Counted from the stretch's first letter, positions 17,651 to 26,493 are shown. The stretch is 64,000 nt of DNA from Paracoccaceae bacterium (GCA_022448245.1 JAKVCO010000002.1:1-64000), one strand, 5' to 3'. Notes: a model not told the origin generated them from the letters alone. Made by a program: numbers and translations.

Positions 17651-18370
17651 ATGTCCGATATCCTCACGCTAGAAAAGCAAGGCAAAGTCGCCGTGCTGAC
17701 CATGACGAACGGCGCCAACAAACAGAACCTCGCCTTCGCCACCGCAATGAACGAGGCCCTGGATCAGGTGCGCGAAGACAAGAATATCAAGAGCCTCGTC
17801 ATCACCTCGAATGACGAGAAGAACTGGTCCCAAGGCGTGGATCTCAATTGGCTTATGGCCTCCATCCACGGCGACAAACAAGACGACGTCCGCGCATTCA
17901 TGTACGGCATGAACAAGGTCTTCGGCGGGCTCCTCACGCTGCCAGTTCCCGTGATCGGTGCACTGACGGGCCACGCCTTCGGCAACGGTGCGATGCTCGC
18001 CTGCTGCTGCGACTTCCGCGTGATGCGCAGCGATCGCGGCTACTTCTGCTTCCCGGAAGTCGACATCTCGATCCCCTTCCTGCCCTCCATGATCGCGTTT
18101 TGCCGCAAAGCTGTGCCCGAACATCGTTTCAATGAGCTTAAGCTCACAGGCCGCCGCGCAACCGCCGACGATCTCCTCAAGGATCACATCATCGAGGCAG
18201 CTTATCCAGACGCCGAGACTACCCTCGCTGGTGCCATCGAGTTCGCCGAAACCTTCCAAAAGGGCCGCAACATCTTCGGCGAACACAAACGCCGCATGCA
18301 TGGCTACATCCTCGAGGTCATGGAGAACCAGGACCCAACCTATATCGAGCCCCTCAACCTGACAGCATAA
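17651..18370 (+). CDS. Enoyl-CoA hydratase/isomerase (crotonase) family protein, isomerase-like
   Basis: 239 residues from ATG 17651, which has AAGGGAGCA upstream; the frame is open earlier but without homology. Crotonase features: QGVDLNWLM (oxyanion/CoA region), PVIGALTGHAFGNGAMLACCCDF and the acidic FPEVDISIPFLPSM. Hydratases need two catalytic Glu; the one in the GHAFGNGAMLACCCDF segment is absent, while the later one (FPEVD) is kept. This one-Glu pattern and the phrase RSDRG-EVDI resemble delta3,delta2-enoyl-CoA isomerases of the plant type. It would shift double bonds during unsaturated fatty acid oxidation. It lies about 830 bases upstream of dddP on the same strand, but a gene on the other strand lies between. 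Confidence 0.85.
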   Translation: MSDILTLEKQGKVAVLTMTNGANKQNLAFATAMNEALDQVREDKNIKSLVITSNDEKNWSQGVDLNWLMASIHGDKQDDVRAFMYGMNKVFGGLLTLPVPVIGALTGHAFGNGAMLACCCDFRVMRSDRGYFCFPEVDISIPFLPSMIAFCRKAVPEHRFNELKLTGRRATADDLLKDHIIEAAYPDAETTLAGAIEFAETFQKGRNIFGEHKRRMHGYILEVMENQDPTYIEPLNLTA

Positions 18371-18401
18371 CCGCCCCATCACGGGCCGGCGGGCGGGCGC
18401 C

Positions 18402-18424
18402 TTTGACGCCCGTCAGGCGTCAAA
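18402..18424. terminator. Hairpin between convergent genes
   Basis: TTTGACGCC (18402-18410) and GGCGTCAAA (18416-18424) form a perfect 9-base stem with loop CGTCA. It overlaps the last codons of the minus-strand DUF3445 gene and follows the isomerase gene. No long T-run, so its role as terminator is only likely. Confidence 0.4.
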
Positions 18425-19130
18425 CAGTCCCGGCCCAGCCACCCACATCGCGCGCGTGCACCACGTAGGTGTGGATCGTGAACATCACGCAGCCAGTGCG
18501 CGGCATCCGCACCAAACACTGGCGCTCACTGCGAAGATAAAGCTTCTCAACGCCCGCAGGCTTTTCGCGACGGTCATTGGCAGATCGCGGCTGAAAGAGC
18601 CCCGGCTCATGATACCAAAGCCGGTTCCACCGCCATAAAGGTCGCTCCACCCGCAGCCCCTCAAAAACACGCTCGATCTGGCGGTCCATGCGCGGCCCGA
18701 TCTCGTCCACCGGTTCGTGGATCACAGCCATGGGCCTTCCGATCTTTTCCGACAGCAGCCAAGACGCAGGAAAACACAAAAGCGCGGCCACCATCACATG
18801 GCCCTCCGGGCGCGGTTGCAAGATGACGACATCTTCCTGAATACTCCCCGCCAGATCCTCGAAGCGCCGTGGCCCGGACCGCCCGTGAACGCGGCTCAGA
18901 TGATCCGAAATCATCTCGACAGCCTCAGCCTGTGCCTCCTTAGAGCCCGGCTCAGTTGCAAGAACTTCATCACGTTTCTCGGCGAGGAGTTCCTCTCTTA
19001 GCGCCAGCTGCGCAGCCTCCGATTCATCGAACAAAAGCCAGTCCTGCAGGTCTAAAACCTGCAACGACGGCAGCGCTCGCTGCGTCAACGCAGGATAGGG
19101 AGCCCGTCTTTGAAGCACTGAATCCGACAT
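18420..19130 (-). CDS. DUF3445 / heme-dependent oxidative N-demethylase-like protein
   Basis: 236 residues from ATG 19130 (a GTG at 19163 with AGGGG upstream is an alternative start). Family features: opening VLQRRAPYPALTQ, a middle HLSRVHGRSGPRRFEDLA, EDVVILQPRPEGHVMVAALLCFPASW, then GRPMAVIHEPV, WRWNRLWYHEP and YLRSERQCLVRMPRTGCVMF THTY-like end. DUF3445 includes the alpha subunit of a heme enzyme that oxidatively demethylates secondary amines such as dimethylamine. The partner subunits (FMN/Fe-S reductase, ferredoxin) are not next to it. It is divergent from dddP with 70 bases between. Confidence 0.85.
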   Translation of the reverse strand: MSDSVLQRRAPYPALTQRALPSLQVLDLQDWLLFDESEAAQLALREELLAEKRDEVLATEPGSKEAQAEAVEMISDHLSRVHGRSGPRRFEDLAGSIQEDVVILQPRPEGHVMVAALLCFPASWLLSEKIGRPMAVIHEPVDEIGPRMDRQIERVFEGLRVERPLWRWNRLWYHEPGLFQPRSANDRREKPAGVEKLYLRSERQCLVRMPRTGCVMFTIHTYVVHARDVGGWAGTV

Positions 19131-19200
19131 ATAATTTCGCAATTCACCCAGAAATTCCGCCACTGGCCCCTACCGTGACCTCACGACAGGGAGGTGCACC

Positions 19201-20544
19201 ATGAACCAGCATTACCGAGATAACCGCAAGATCGACCCGCATAAAGGCTCCACGCCCCTGAAGGGCGACAACACTCCGGACGACAATGACCGCATCGAAA
19301 TTGGCCCGACCGAATTGGCCTACAGCGAATGGGCTGATGCGGGGCTCCAGCTCCCTGACCTGCAGGCGATGCGCCGCTTCCGCCATAAACGCCTCGTCAA
19401 TGCCATCAACGAACGTGACTACGGCGCCCTTCTCGTCTTTGACCCGCTCAACATCCGCTACGCCACCGACAGCACCAACATGCAGCTGTGGAACACCCAC
19501 AACCCATTTCGGGCACTGATGGTCTGCGCGGATGGCTACATGGTCATCTGGGACTACAAGAACTCGCCCTTCCTCAGCACCTTTAACCCGCTGGTGAAGG
19601 AACAACGCTCCGGCGCCGATTTCTTCTACTTCGACCGGGGTGACAAGATCGACCCGGCCACAGACGCTTTCTCAAAGCAGGTGCGCGACCTCATCAACGA
19701 GCACGGCGGCGGCAACATGCGCCTCGCTGTCGACAAGATCATGATCCACGGCCTGCGCGCGCTCGAGGCACACGGATTTGATGTCATCCCGGGCGAGGAA
19801 CTCACGGAAAAAGCCCGCTCCATCAAGGGCCCCGACGAAATCAAGGCCATGCGCTGCGCCTCAGTCGCCTGCGAGCAAGCATGCTACGCCATGGAGGATT
19901 TCGCGCGGGCCCATATGGGCGACGGCAAAACCTGCGAGGATGACATCTGGGCCGTTCTTCACGCCGAAAACATCAAGCGCGGTGGTGAATGGATCGAGAC
20001 CCGGCTTCTGGCCACCGGCCCGCGCACCAATCCTTGGTTCCAGGAATGCGGCCCGCGCATCCCCAAGAGGAACGAAATCCTCGCCTTCGACACCGATCTT
20101 GTCGGATCTTATGGGATTTGCGTCGATATCTCTCGTACTTGGTGGATCGGCGAGGAAAAGCCTCGCCCCGATATGATCGAGGCCATGAAGTGCGGTATCG
20201 AGCATATTCAAACGAATATGGAGATGATCAAACCCGGCCTGAACATCGAGGAATGGATCGAGAAGAGCCACCGCCTGCCCGAAAAGTACATGGCGCGGAA
20301 ATACGGTTGCTTGGCCCATGGTGTGGGGCTGTGTGATGAATGGCCGCTCGTGGCCTATCCCGACAAGATGGTCAAAGGCGCCTTTGATTATGAGCTTCAA
20401 CCGGGCATGACGCTGTGCGTGGAGGCTCTGATCGGCGAAGACGGCGGCGATTTCTGCATCAAGCTCGAAGATCAAGTCTTGGTGACAGAAGACGGGTTTG
20501 AGAACCTCACGAAGTATCCCTTCGACCCCGAACTCACTGCCTAG
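19201..20544 (+). CDS. dddP: Dimethylsulfoniopropionate lyase DddP
   Basis: Cleaves DMSP to dimethyl sulfide and acrylate. The fold is that of M24 (creatinase/aminopeptidase P) proteins, but the full 447-residue sequence matches the DddP group. The six iron ligands known from the crystallised Ruegeria enzyme appear with a constant offset of two: Asp297, Asp299, Asp309, His373, Glu408, Glu423; the catalytic Asp is Asp379 and the conserved Tyr is Tyr368. The N-terminal creatinase-like domain occupies about 1-200. A strong ribosome site (AGGGAGG) precedes the ATG. It is a cytoplasmic enzyme, probably a homodimer. No DMSP transporter or acuR/acuI genes are seen nearby. Confidence 0.95.
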   Translation: MNQHYRDNRKIDPHKGSTPLKGDNTPDDNDRIEIGPTELAYSEWADAGLQLPDLQAMRRFRHKRLVNAINERDYGALLVFDPLNIRYATDSTNMQLWNTHNPFRALMVCADGYMVIWDYKNSPFLSTFNPLVKEQRSGADFFYFDRGDKIDPATDAFSKQVRDLINEHGGGNMRLAVDKIMIHGLRALEAHGFDVIPGEELTEKARSIKGPDEIKAMRCASVACEQACYAMEDFARAHMGDGKTCEDDIWAVLHAENIKRGGEWIETRLLATGPRTNPWFQECGPRIPKRNEILAFDTDLVGSYGICVDISRTWWIGEEKPRPDMIEAMKCGIEHIQTNMEMIKPGLNIEEWIEKSHRLPEKYMARKYGCLAHGVGLCDEWPLVAYPDKMVKGAFDYELQPGMTLCVEALIGEDGGDFCIKLEDQVLVTEDGFENLTKYPFDPELTA

Positions 20545-20674
20545 AGCGCTCAGAACCCGCTTTTGCGGGCCATTAGGCGCTTTGTAACGCTGGACACTCT
20601 CCTGCGATGAAGTCGTAACACAGCTAGCGAGACACGCCCTGAACGCCCATGTTGGCGGCAAGGAGACCTCTGCA

Positions 20675-21910
20675 ATGCCTACTGAACGCTTCACCTTCCA
20701 AGGCCACAATGGCGCCGAGCTCGCCGCGCGACTGGATTTGCCAGACGGCCCGCTTTTGGGCGCGGCGCTCTTTGCCCACTGCTTTACCTGCGGCAAAGAC
20801 ATCCCGGCTGCGCGCCGGATCGCCTCCCGCCTCGCCGCGGGTGGCATTGCAGTTCTGCGCTTTGATTTCACAGGCCTCGGTCATTCGGCAGGAGAATTCG
20901 GGAACACGACCTTCAGCTCGAACGTGGCGGACCTCCATGCCGCGCGCGGCGCGCTCATGGCGCGCGGAATGACACCAACGCTCCTCATCGGGCATTCCCT
21001 CGGTGGCGCCGCTGTCTTGAAGGCAGGGGCAGAGATGGAGGGTATCAAAGCCATCGCCACCATCGGTGCGCCGTTTGATCCCGGCCACGTCACTCACAAT
21101 TTTGCCGGAGCCCTCGAAGACATCAAAGCCAATGGCAAGGCCGAGGTGAACCTCGGCGGGCGCCCCATCACCATCGGGCAGGCCTTTGTCGAAGATGTCT
21201 GCGGTGAGAGCCTCGGCGCCGCGATCAGGGCCACGAAAGCCGCGCATCTGGTGCTTCACGCCCCGACAGATTCCATTGTGGGGATCGAAAACGCCGAGGC
21301 GATCTTCAAAGCCGCGCGTCATCCCAAGAGCTTTGTCACACTCGACACTGCTGACCACCTCGTCACCAACGGTGACGATGCCGAATACGCCGCCGAAGTG
21401 ATCGCCGCATGGGCGACCCGCTACCTGGAGCTGCCCAAGCTCGCTGCCCCCATCGGCGCGCCAGAAGGCGTCGTGCGCGTCGCGGAAGCTGATCCGGCCG
21501 GGTTCCTGCAAGATGTTACCCACGGCCCCACGCATCACGTGCTCGCGGACGAACCCATTGCCTATGGCGGCACGAACCGCGGGATGAGCCCCTATGGCTT
21601 CCTTTCCGCTGGCCTCGGGGCCTGCACCTCGATGACGATCCGGATGTATGCCCGCCGCAAGGGCTGGCCGCTCGATCATGTCTATGTCGACGTGACCCAC
21701 GACAAGGTGCACGGCCAAGACCTTGAGCCCACCGTTGCGGGCAAAGTCGATCAATTCATGCGCCATATCTATTTGGAGGGTGCGCTGGGCGCAGAGCAGC
21801 GTCAGCGCCTGCTGGAGATCGCCGACAAGTGCCCCGTGCACCGGTCGCTGGAGGCGTCCTCTGTCGTGAAGACAAAGCTCATGGAAGGGCAAGCGGCCCG
21901 CGTCGCTTAA
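20675..21910 (+). CDS. Fused alpha/beta hydrolase - OsmC family protein
   Basis: 411 residues. Residues about 1-250 are an alpha/beta hydrolase with the nucleophile elbow GHSLGGA (Ser108) and acid/His positions in LHAPTDS and TADHLV. Residues about 275-405 are an OsmC/Ohr-like domain (GGTNRGMSPYGFLSAGLGAC, MTIRMYARRKGWPL, ADKCPVHRSLE), with a Cys in GACTS and another in KCPVH, the pair used by OsmC peroxidases. The fusion is widespread in proteobacteria. A role in handling acyl hydroperoxides or reactive esters is plausible. It follows dddP by 130 bases, probably with its own promoter. Confidence 0.9.
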   Translation: MPTERFTFQGHNGAELAARLDLPDGPLLGAALFAHCFTCGKDIPAARRIASRLAAGGIAVLRFDFTGLGHSAGEFGNTTFSSNVADLHAARGALMARGMTPTLLIGHSLGGAAVLKAGAEMEGIKAIATIGAPFDPGHVTHNFAGALEDIKANGKAEVNLGGRPITIGQAFVEDVCGESLGAAIRATKAAHLVLHAPTDSIVGIENAEAIFKAARHPKSFVTLDTADHLVTNGDDAEYAAEVIAAWATRYLELPKLAAPIGAPEGVVRVAEADPAGFLQDVTHGPTHHVLADEPIAYGGTNRGMSPYGFLSAGLGACTSMTIRMYARRKGWPLDHVYVDVTHDKVHGQDLEPTVAGKVDQFMRHIYLEGALGAEQRQRLLEIADKCPVHRSLEASSVVKTKLMEGQAARVA

Positions 21911-21950
21911 GCCCCTCGCGGTGCTCAAGAAAGGCCGCTAAAGAGCGGGC

Positions 21951-22808
21951 ATGAAGATTGCCCTGGTGTGTCTTGCTGTCCTGTTTGCTGCCTCCCATGG
22001 CGGTTCTATCCACCCCGCCTTAGACAGCTTGGCTGTGGTGCAAGTTCCCATCGGGCTGGCGGTGCTTTTGCTGTGTCTGTGGCCCTTGCGCTTGTGGAAA
22101 GGGGCGCTGGCCCTCGCTACCGTGGCAAGTCTTGTTTCCAGCCAGTTCTTGTGGGACGCCGGCAACGACAAGACCGGGGATTTCACGCTCTACCAAAAGA
22201 ACCTGGGTGCGTGGAACGTGATGCATGACGATATCCTCTCCGATATCGCCACGTACGACCCTGACGTGCTGACCTTTCAAGAGGTATCGTGGCTCAACCA
22301 GCCGATCCTCAACGCGCTGAAAGCCAGCCATCCGTATCAGCACCGATGCTATTTCGGGAACACGTACTCGATGGCAATTGTATCGCGCTTTCCCCCGACG
22401 GATGTGCCGCCGATCTGCTCGCAATTCCGTGGTTTGGCCGCGCAGCAGTTTGAAACGCCCTCGGGCACGGGCTGGATCGTCTCCATCCACCTCCTGTGGC
22501 CCTGGCCATTCGAACAGCCGGACCAGATCATAATGGTCCTCGATTCTTTGAGCACCCTCGACGGCTCGGTGATCGCAGCTGGTGACTTCAACCAAGTGCC
22601 GTGGAGCCATGCCGTCAAAAGCGTGAGCAAGATGATCGACGCGCCCAATCAGGGCCCGTGGGCGCAAACCTTTGAGTTCAAGCACGACATCTTCAAACAC
22701 GTCGTGCAGTTGCCCATCGATCATGTCCTTGCACCGCGTGGCTCGGTGACGCGCCATGATTATCACGATTCGGATCACCGGGCGCTCGTCGCGCGCGTGG
22801 GCTTCTAA
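21951..22808 (+). CDS. Endonuclease/exonuclease/phosphatase family protein, membrane-anchored
   Basis: 285 residues. Two or three N-terminal hydrophobic segments (residues 3-20, 26-45, 50-65) are followed by an EEP domain with its motifs: LGAWNVMHDD, TFQEVSW, GDFNQVPWS, and PIDHVLAPRG with DSDHRALVAR at the end. The Asp/His pattern is complete, so the phosphodiesterase fold is likely active, facing the periplasm. Substrate unknown. Confidence 0.87.
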   Translation: MKIALVCLAVLFAASHGGSIHPALDSLAVVQVPIGLAVLLLCLWPLRLWKGALALATVASLVSSQFLWDAGNDKTGDFTLYQKNLGAWNVMHDDILSDIATYDPDVLTFQEVSWLNQPILNALKASHPYQHRCYFGNTYSMAIVSRFPPTDVPPICSQFRGLAAQQFETPSGTGWIVSIHLLWPWPFEQPDQIIMVLDSLSTLDGSVIAAGDFNQVPWSHAVKSVSKMIDAPNQGPWAQTFEFKHDIFKHVVQLPIDHVLAPRGSVTRHDYHDSDHRALVARVGF

Positions 22809-22811
22809 CGA

Positions 22812-22839
22812 AAAAGGGCGCCGCAATGGGCGCCCTTTT
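22812..22839. terminator. Bidirectional terminator between EEP gene and bioY
   Basis: AAAAGGGCG (22812-22820) pairs with CGCCCTTTT (22831-22839). A-run on the left and T-run on the right allow it to end both converging transcripts. Confidence 0.85.
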
Positions 22840-22859
22840 GTCTTTCATTCCAGCGGCGC

Positions 22860-23456
22860 TTAGCTGCGCGCGTTGCCGATCAGCTTCCACAGACCAGGCA
22901 CAAGCACGGCAGCCAGTGCCAGCTTGATCGCGTCACCCACGAGGAACGGCGTCAGGCCCCACTCGAGGATCGGCTTGTCCCAGCCATAGAGCTGACCCAG
23001 CCACAGGAGACCGGGCGCGTAGATGAGCGCGTTACCGAGGAGCATCGCGACGGCCATCATGAGGATCGAACGATCCCAGCCCTGACGGGCCGCCCAGCCC
23101 AGTGCGAGCGTGGCAAGAACGTAGCCCACCAGATAGCCGCCCGTGCCGCCCATCATATAGGTCAGGCCGTTTGCTTCAGCGGAGGAGTTGGCGAAGACGT
23201 CAAAGCCGAGCGCGCCGATGATCATGTAACCCAGGATCGTTGCGAGACCGAGGCGCGGGCCGTAGGCGGCGCCAATGGTCAGCACGGCAAAGGTGCCCAT
23301 GGTGATCGGCACAGGCCACATCGGAACTTTAATCTTGGCGAATACCGCGAGGGCCAGAATGCCCGCGACGACAAGAACCGCCTGCTTGATCAGTTTTGCG
23401 GTTCCCTCGCTCGGCCCAAAGGCCTCGGTAAGGACTTTGTCGTAAGTGGTGGCCAT
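22860..23456 (-). CDS. bioY: Biotin transporter BioY
   Basis: 198 residues, six membrane segments, the S component of an ECF biotin transporter. Family signatures are VPMWPVPITMGTFAVLTIGAAYGPRLG, GPRLGLATILGYMIIGALG and MMGGTGGYLVGYVLA. No bioMN genes are adjacent, so it may work alone or with shared ECF subunits. No BioR-type palindrome was seen in the 70 bases upstream. Confidence 0.93.
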   Translation of the reverse strand: MATTYDKVLTEAFGPSEGTAKLIKQAVLVVAGILALAVFAKIKVPMWPVPITMGTFAVLTIGAAYGPRLGLATILGYMIIGALGFDVFANSSAEANGLTYMMGGTGGYLVGYVLATLALGWAARQGWDRSILMMAVAMLLGNALIYAPGLLWLGQLYGWDKPILEWGLTPFLVGDAIKLALAAVLVPGLWKLIGNARS

Positions 23457-23529
23457 CTGTGCCCTCCATTCTTCTTTTGCTGCGCTGCAATATCCTCACG
23501 AATGGTGTTACTGCAAGCCTGTTAGCGCA

Positions 23530-23952
23530 CTACATCCTGAGAGACTGCATCGCACTGAACGGCGCATAGAGGCTTGTCATGGAGTAGGATTTCCTCGGCC
23601 CCTGCACGTCCCATGTCGAACGCCACTTAGGCCAGTCACTGAAATCGTAGCGGACATCGTAAATATCAGGGTCGCAATAGTGCCGCGCTGAGGGGGCATT
23701 GAAGTGCAGCTCGTGGAACGGTTTACCGTCCTCGAAGTGGATATCGAAGCCACCATCCATGGGCTTCCACCAATACCGGCGCCCAGCAGTAAAGTCGCGC
23801 CCGCGCACCTCAAGGTTTCCCCACTCAAGGTAGGTCCAGCGCCGTGTGATCCGCGCGAGCCCCTCAAATTTCCCCGGCGGTTGATCGGAATGCGTGATCT
23901 CCCGCTTCAGAAGCCAGACGCGTTTGAAATCAGCATGTTCGAGTTTAGTCAC
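23530..23952 (-). CDS. DUF6314 family protein
   Basis: 140 residues from GTG 23952, which has AGGGA eight bases upstream; an in-frame GTG at 23979 is less likely. The protein has the features of DUF6314: WLLKREITHSDQP, a middle FEGLARITRR, RRYWWKPMDGGFDIHFEDGKPFHELHF, SARHYCDPDIYDVRYDFSDWP and GPRKSYSMTS near the end. Its fold is expected to be a small beta-barrel. Function unknown. The start overlaps the stop of the upstream frameshifted gene by 8 bases. Confidence 0.85.
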   Translation of the reverse strand: MTKLEHADFKRVWLLKREITHSDQPPGKFEGLARITRRWTYLEWGNLEVRGRDFTAGRRYWWKPMDGGFDIHFEDGKPFHELHFNAPSARHYCDPDIYDVRYDFSDWPKWRSTWDVQGPRKSYSMTSLYAPFSAMQSLRM

Positions 23953-24275
23953 GGATCGTCCCTGCAGAAATGTGGCCACGTTCGGTGATGAGTCTTAGGA
24001 CGTTTCCAGCGCGGTCCATGGCGTAGCAGTCCCAAACGCTCGCCGGCAGCCCTTTCCGAGCAATACGCATCGCCCCGCACCATCCACGATCCCCAGGACG
24101 GCTGACCGTTGTCATAGGCCGTTCGGCCCGAGGCAAAGAAAGTCCGCTCCTCCCCTGTCTCGTTGTCTAGGGTGGTGTCGTTTAGCGCTGCCTCGATTTC
24201 TGTCCCCGTGAGCGCCACGAACTCCTGCGACACCACGGCTGTGGGTAAGCAGGCAAGAAGTATCAAAAGGCGCAT
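23945..24275 (-). pseudogene. Small exported hypothetical protein, frameshifted
   Basis: ATG 24275 with AAGGAAACC upstream begins a signal peptide MRLLILLACLPTAVVSQ and a conserved-looking domain FVALTGTEIEAALNDTT, RTAYDNGQPSWGSWMVRGDAYCS. After that the meaningful reading shifts one base and becomes KGLPASVWDCYAMDRAGNVLRL ITERG to a TAA at 23945. The shift lies near 24055-24063. The uninterrupted protein would have about 110 residues with a Cys pair (YCS, DCY). It resembles small periplasmic proteins of Rhodobacteraceae with no known function. Confidence 0.6.
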
Positions 24276-24344
24276 GCGGTTTCCTTGTGTCTTCTGCGGG
24301 CCTCACCTAAACCGCGCGCGCACGCAACCCAGAAAGGCTCTGAT

Positions 24345-25649
24345 ATGATCCTACGTTACTCCCGGCCGGAGATGGTCGCCATCTGGAGCCCCGAGACAAA
24401 GTTTCGCATCTGGTACGAGATCGAAGCCCATGCGTGTGACGCCATGGCCAATCTGGGCGTAATCCCCAAGGGAAACGCCGAAGCCGTGTGGAAAGCCAAA
24501 GACGTCGAATTCGACGTCGCTCGCATTGATGAGATCGAAGCCGTCACCAAGCACGACGTTATCGCCTTCCTCACTCACCTCGCCGAACATGTGGGATCGG
24601 AAGAGGCGCGCTTCGTGCATCAGGGCATGACAAGCTCCGACGTGCTCGACACCTGCCTGAACGTGCAACTCGTACGCGCCGCCGACATCCTGATCGCTGA
24701 CCTCGAGAGCCTGCTTGCCGCCCTCAAACGGCGCGCGATCGAACACAAGCATACCGTCCGCATTGGTCGCTCGCACGGGATCCACGCGGAGCCGACCACC
24801 ATGGGCCTCACCTTCGCGCGTTTCTACGCCGAGATGGACCGCAACCTGTCCCGCATGCGCGATGCCCGCGCCGAGATCGCGACCGGCGCGATTTCAGGCG
24901 CCGTCGGTACCTTCGCCAACATCGATCCTGCGGTGGAGGAGCATGTGTGTGAGCAACTCGGCCTCGTGCCTGAGCCGATCTCCACCCAGGTCATCCCGCG
25001 CGATCGTCATGCGGCCTTCTTCGCGACGCTCGGCGTCATCGCCTCGAGCATCGAAAACATCGCCGTCGAGATCCGCCACATGCAGCGCACCGAGGTGCTC
25101 GAAGGGGCGGAGTTTTTCTCCATGGGCCAAAAGGGCTCCAGCGCGATGCCGCACAAGAAGAACCCTGTGCTGACCGAGAACCTGACGGGCCTTGCGCGCA
25201 TGGTCCGCTCCGCGGTGATCCCAGCGATGGAGAACGTAGCCCTCTGGCACGAGCGCGATATCTCCCACTCCTCCGTGGAGCGTATGATCGGGCCGGACGC
25301 GACGATCACGCTCGATTTCGCGCTCGCGCGCCTCACCGGTGTCGTCGACAAAATGCTGATCTTCCCTGAGAACATGCTCGAAAACATGAACAAGTTCCCC
25401 GGGCTCGTTATGTCGCAGCGTGTGCTTCTGGCGCTTACGCAAGCGGGTGTGAGCCGCGAAGACGCATACACCTACGTCCAGCGCAATGCGCTGAAGGTTT
25501 GGGAACATCGGACGGACTTCAAGGAAGAGCTTCTGGCAGATCCGGACGTGACCGCGGCGCTCAGCGTGGAAGAGATCGAAGACAAGTTCGACCTCGGCTA
25601 CCACACCAAACACGTCGACACGATCTTCGCGCGCGTCTTCAACGAATGA
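24345..25649 (+). CDS. purB: Adenylosuccinate lyase
   Basis: Acts twice in purine synthesis, releasing fumarate from SAICAR and from adenylosuccinate. 434 residues from ATG 24345 (frame open from 24285 without homology). Family signature GSSAMPHKKNP around residues 263-273, TSSDVLDTCLN near 90 and GRSHGIHAEPTTMG near 140 with the catalytic His. Length and motifs fit the tetrameric PurB of alphaproteobacteria. Confidence 0.97.
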   Translation: MILRYSRPEMVAIWSPETKFRIWYEIEAHACDAMANLGVIPKGNAEAVWKAKDVEFDVARIDEIEAVTKHDVIAFLTHLAEHVGSEEARFVHQGMTSSDVLDTCLNVQLVRAADILIADLESLLAALKRRAIEHKHTVRIGRSHGIHAEPTTMGLTFARFYAEMDRNLSRMRDARAEIATGAISGAVGTFANIDPAVEEHVCEQLGLVPEPISTQVIPRDRHAAFFATLGVIASSIENIAVEIRHMQRTEVLEGAEFFSMGQKGSSAMPHKKNPVLTENLTGLARMVRSAVIPAMENVALWHERDISHSSVERMIGPDATITLDFALARLTGVVDKMLIFPENMLENMNKFPGLVMSQRVLLALTQAGVSREDAYTYVQRNALKVWEHRTDFKEELLADPDVTAALSVEEIEDKFDLGYHTKHVDTIFARVFNE

Positions 25650-25673
25650 CGACAACCTCCTAAAACGGGTCCC

Positions 25674-26402
25674 ATGTCTTCACCGACGATCAAGACCGTT
25701 CGAAAACAGCTGCGCCCGCTCAAGCGGACGTGGCTCGCCGAAAAGCTGCGCGTCTTCCAAGATCGCAACGTAGTGGCTGCCGCGCCGGATACCGTCAGCA
25801 CCGTCCTTTATGAGGATGCCGCATCGCGCGCGGCCCCTCAGGCGACCTATGTGGTCGGTGGCATCGCTCGCGGCGGCACGAGCTCCATCGCGAGTATCTG
25901 CCATGATCTTGGCCTCTTCATGGGCCCGAGGATGCTGTCGAATTTCGAAGATCGCGCATTTCACGGGGCGCCCGATGTGCAGATCGAAACGATCAAGATG
26001 CGCAACGCCAGCCATTCCTTCTGGGGCTGGAAGCACCCGGCGGCACTGAGGCGTTTGGACCCTTTGATGGACCATATCCGAAATCCGCGTTTCATTCTGG
26101 TGATGCGCGATCCCGTGGCCGTGGGGCTGTCCTATGACAAGCGCACCAAGCTGGGCATCAACGCGGCTGAGGGCATGGACCGCGCCCTGGACGCTCTCGA
26201 AGGGAACATGGCGGTAATCCGGGCGCTTCAGCGCCCCACCCTCGTCGTCAGCTACGAAAAACTGATCCTCGCCCCCCGCGTGGGAGTAGAAGAGATTGCC
26301 GACTTCATTGGAATGAGGCCCAGCGCGGCGGACCTTAAGCGGGTGGCATCATTCGTGAAGCCCGGTCGCTACCGCGCAAGCAAGCCTGTGCCGGTCACAT
26401 AA
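25674..26402 (+). CDS. Sulfotransferase-like P-loop protein
   Basis: 242 residues. A P-loop-like VVGGIARGGTSSIASI lies at residues 60-75, corresponding to the PAPS 5'-phosphosulfate loop, and the 3'-phosphate region fits RFILVMRDPVAVGLSYDKR near 140. A later VVSYEKLILAP is typical of the family. The acceptor is unknown. It follows purB by 24 bases but is probably not functionally linked to it. Confidence 0.75.
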   Translation: MSSPTIKTVRKQLRPLKRTWLAEKLRVFQDRNVVAAAPDTVSTVLYEDAASRAAPQATYVVGGIARGGTSSIASICHDLGLFMGPRMLSNFEDRAFHGAPDVQIETIKMRNASHSFWGWKHPAALRRLDPLMDHIRNPRFILVMRDPVAVGLSYDKRTKLGINAAEGMDRALDALEGNMAVIRALQRPTLVVSYEKLILAPRVGVEEIADFIGMRPSAADLKRVASFVKPGRYRASKPVPVT

Positions 26403-26493
26403 GTATAATCGCAAATCGGCACTTTCCCTCACCGGTTGGCCGACTAATTTCCTGAGGTGACGTGGTTCTCTATGACACAACACAGGAAAGCCC

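Noticed and set aside
19201-20544. Xaa-Pro aminopeptidase or creatinase identity for the M24-fold protein
   Set aside because: The set of ligands plus catalytic Asp379 and Tyr368 at constant offset from the known DMSP lyase, and overall length, fit DddP rather than a peptidase.
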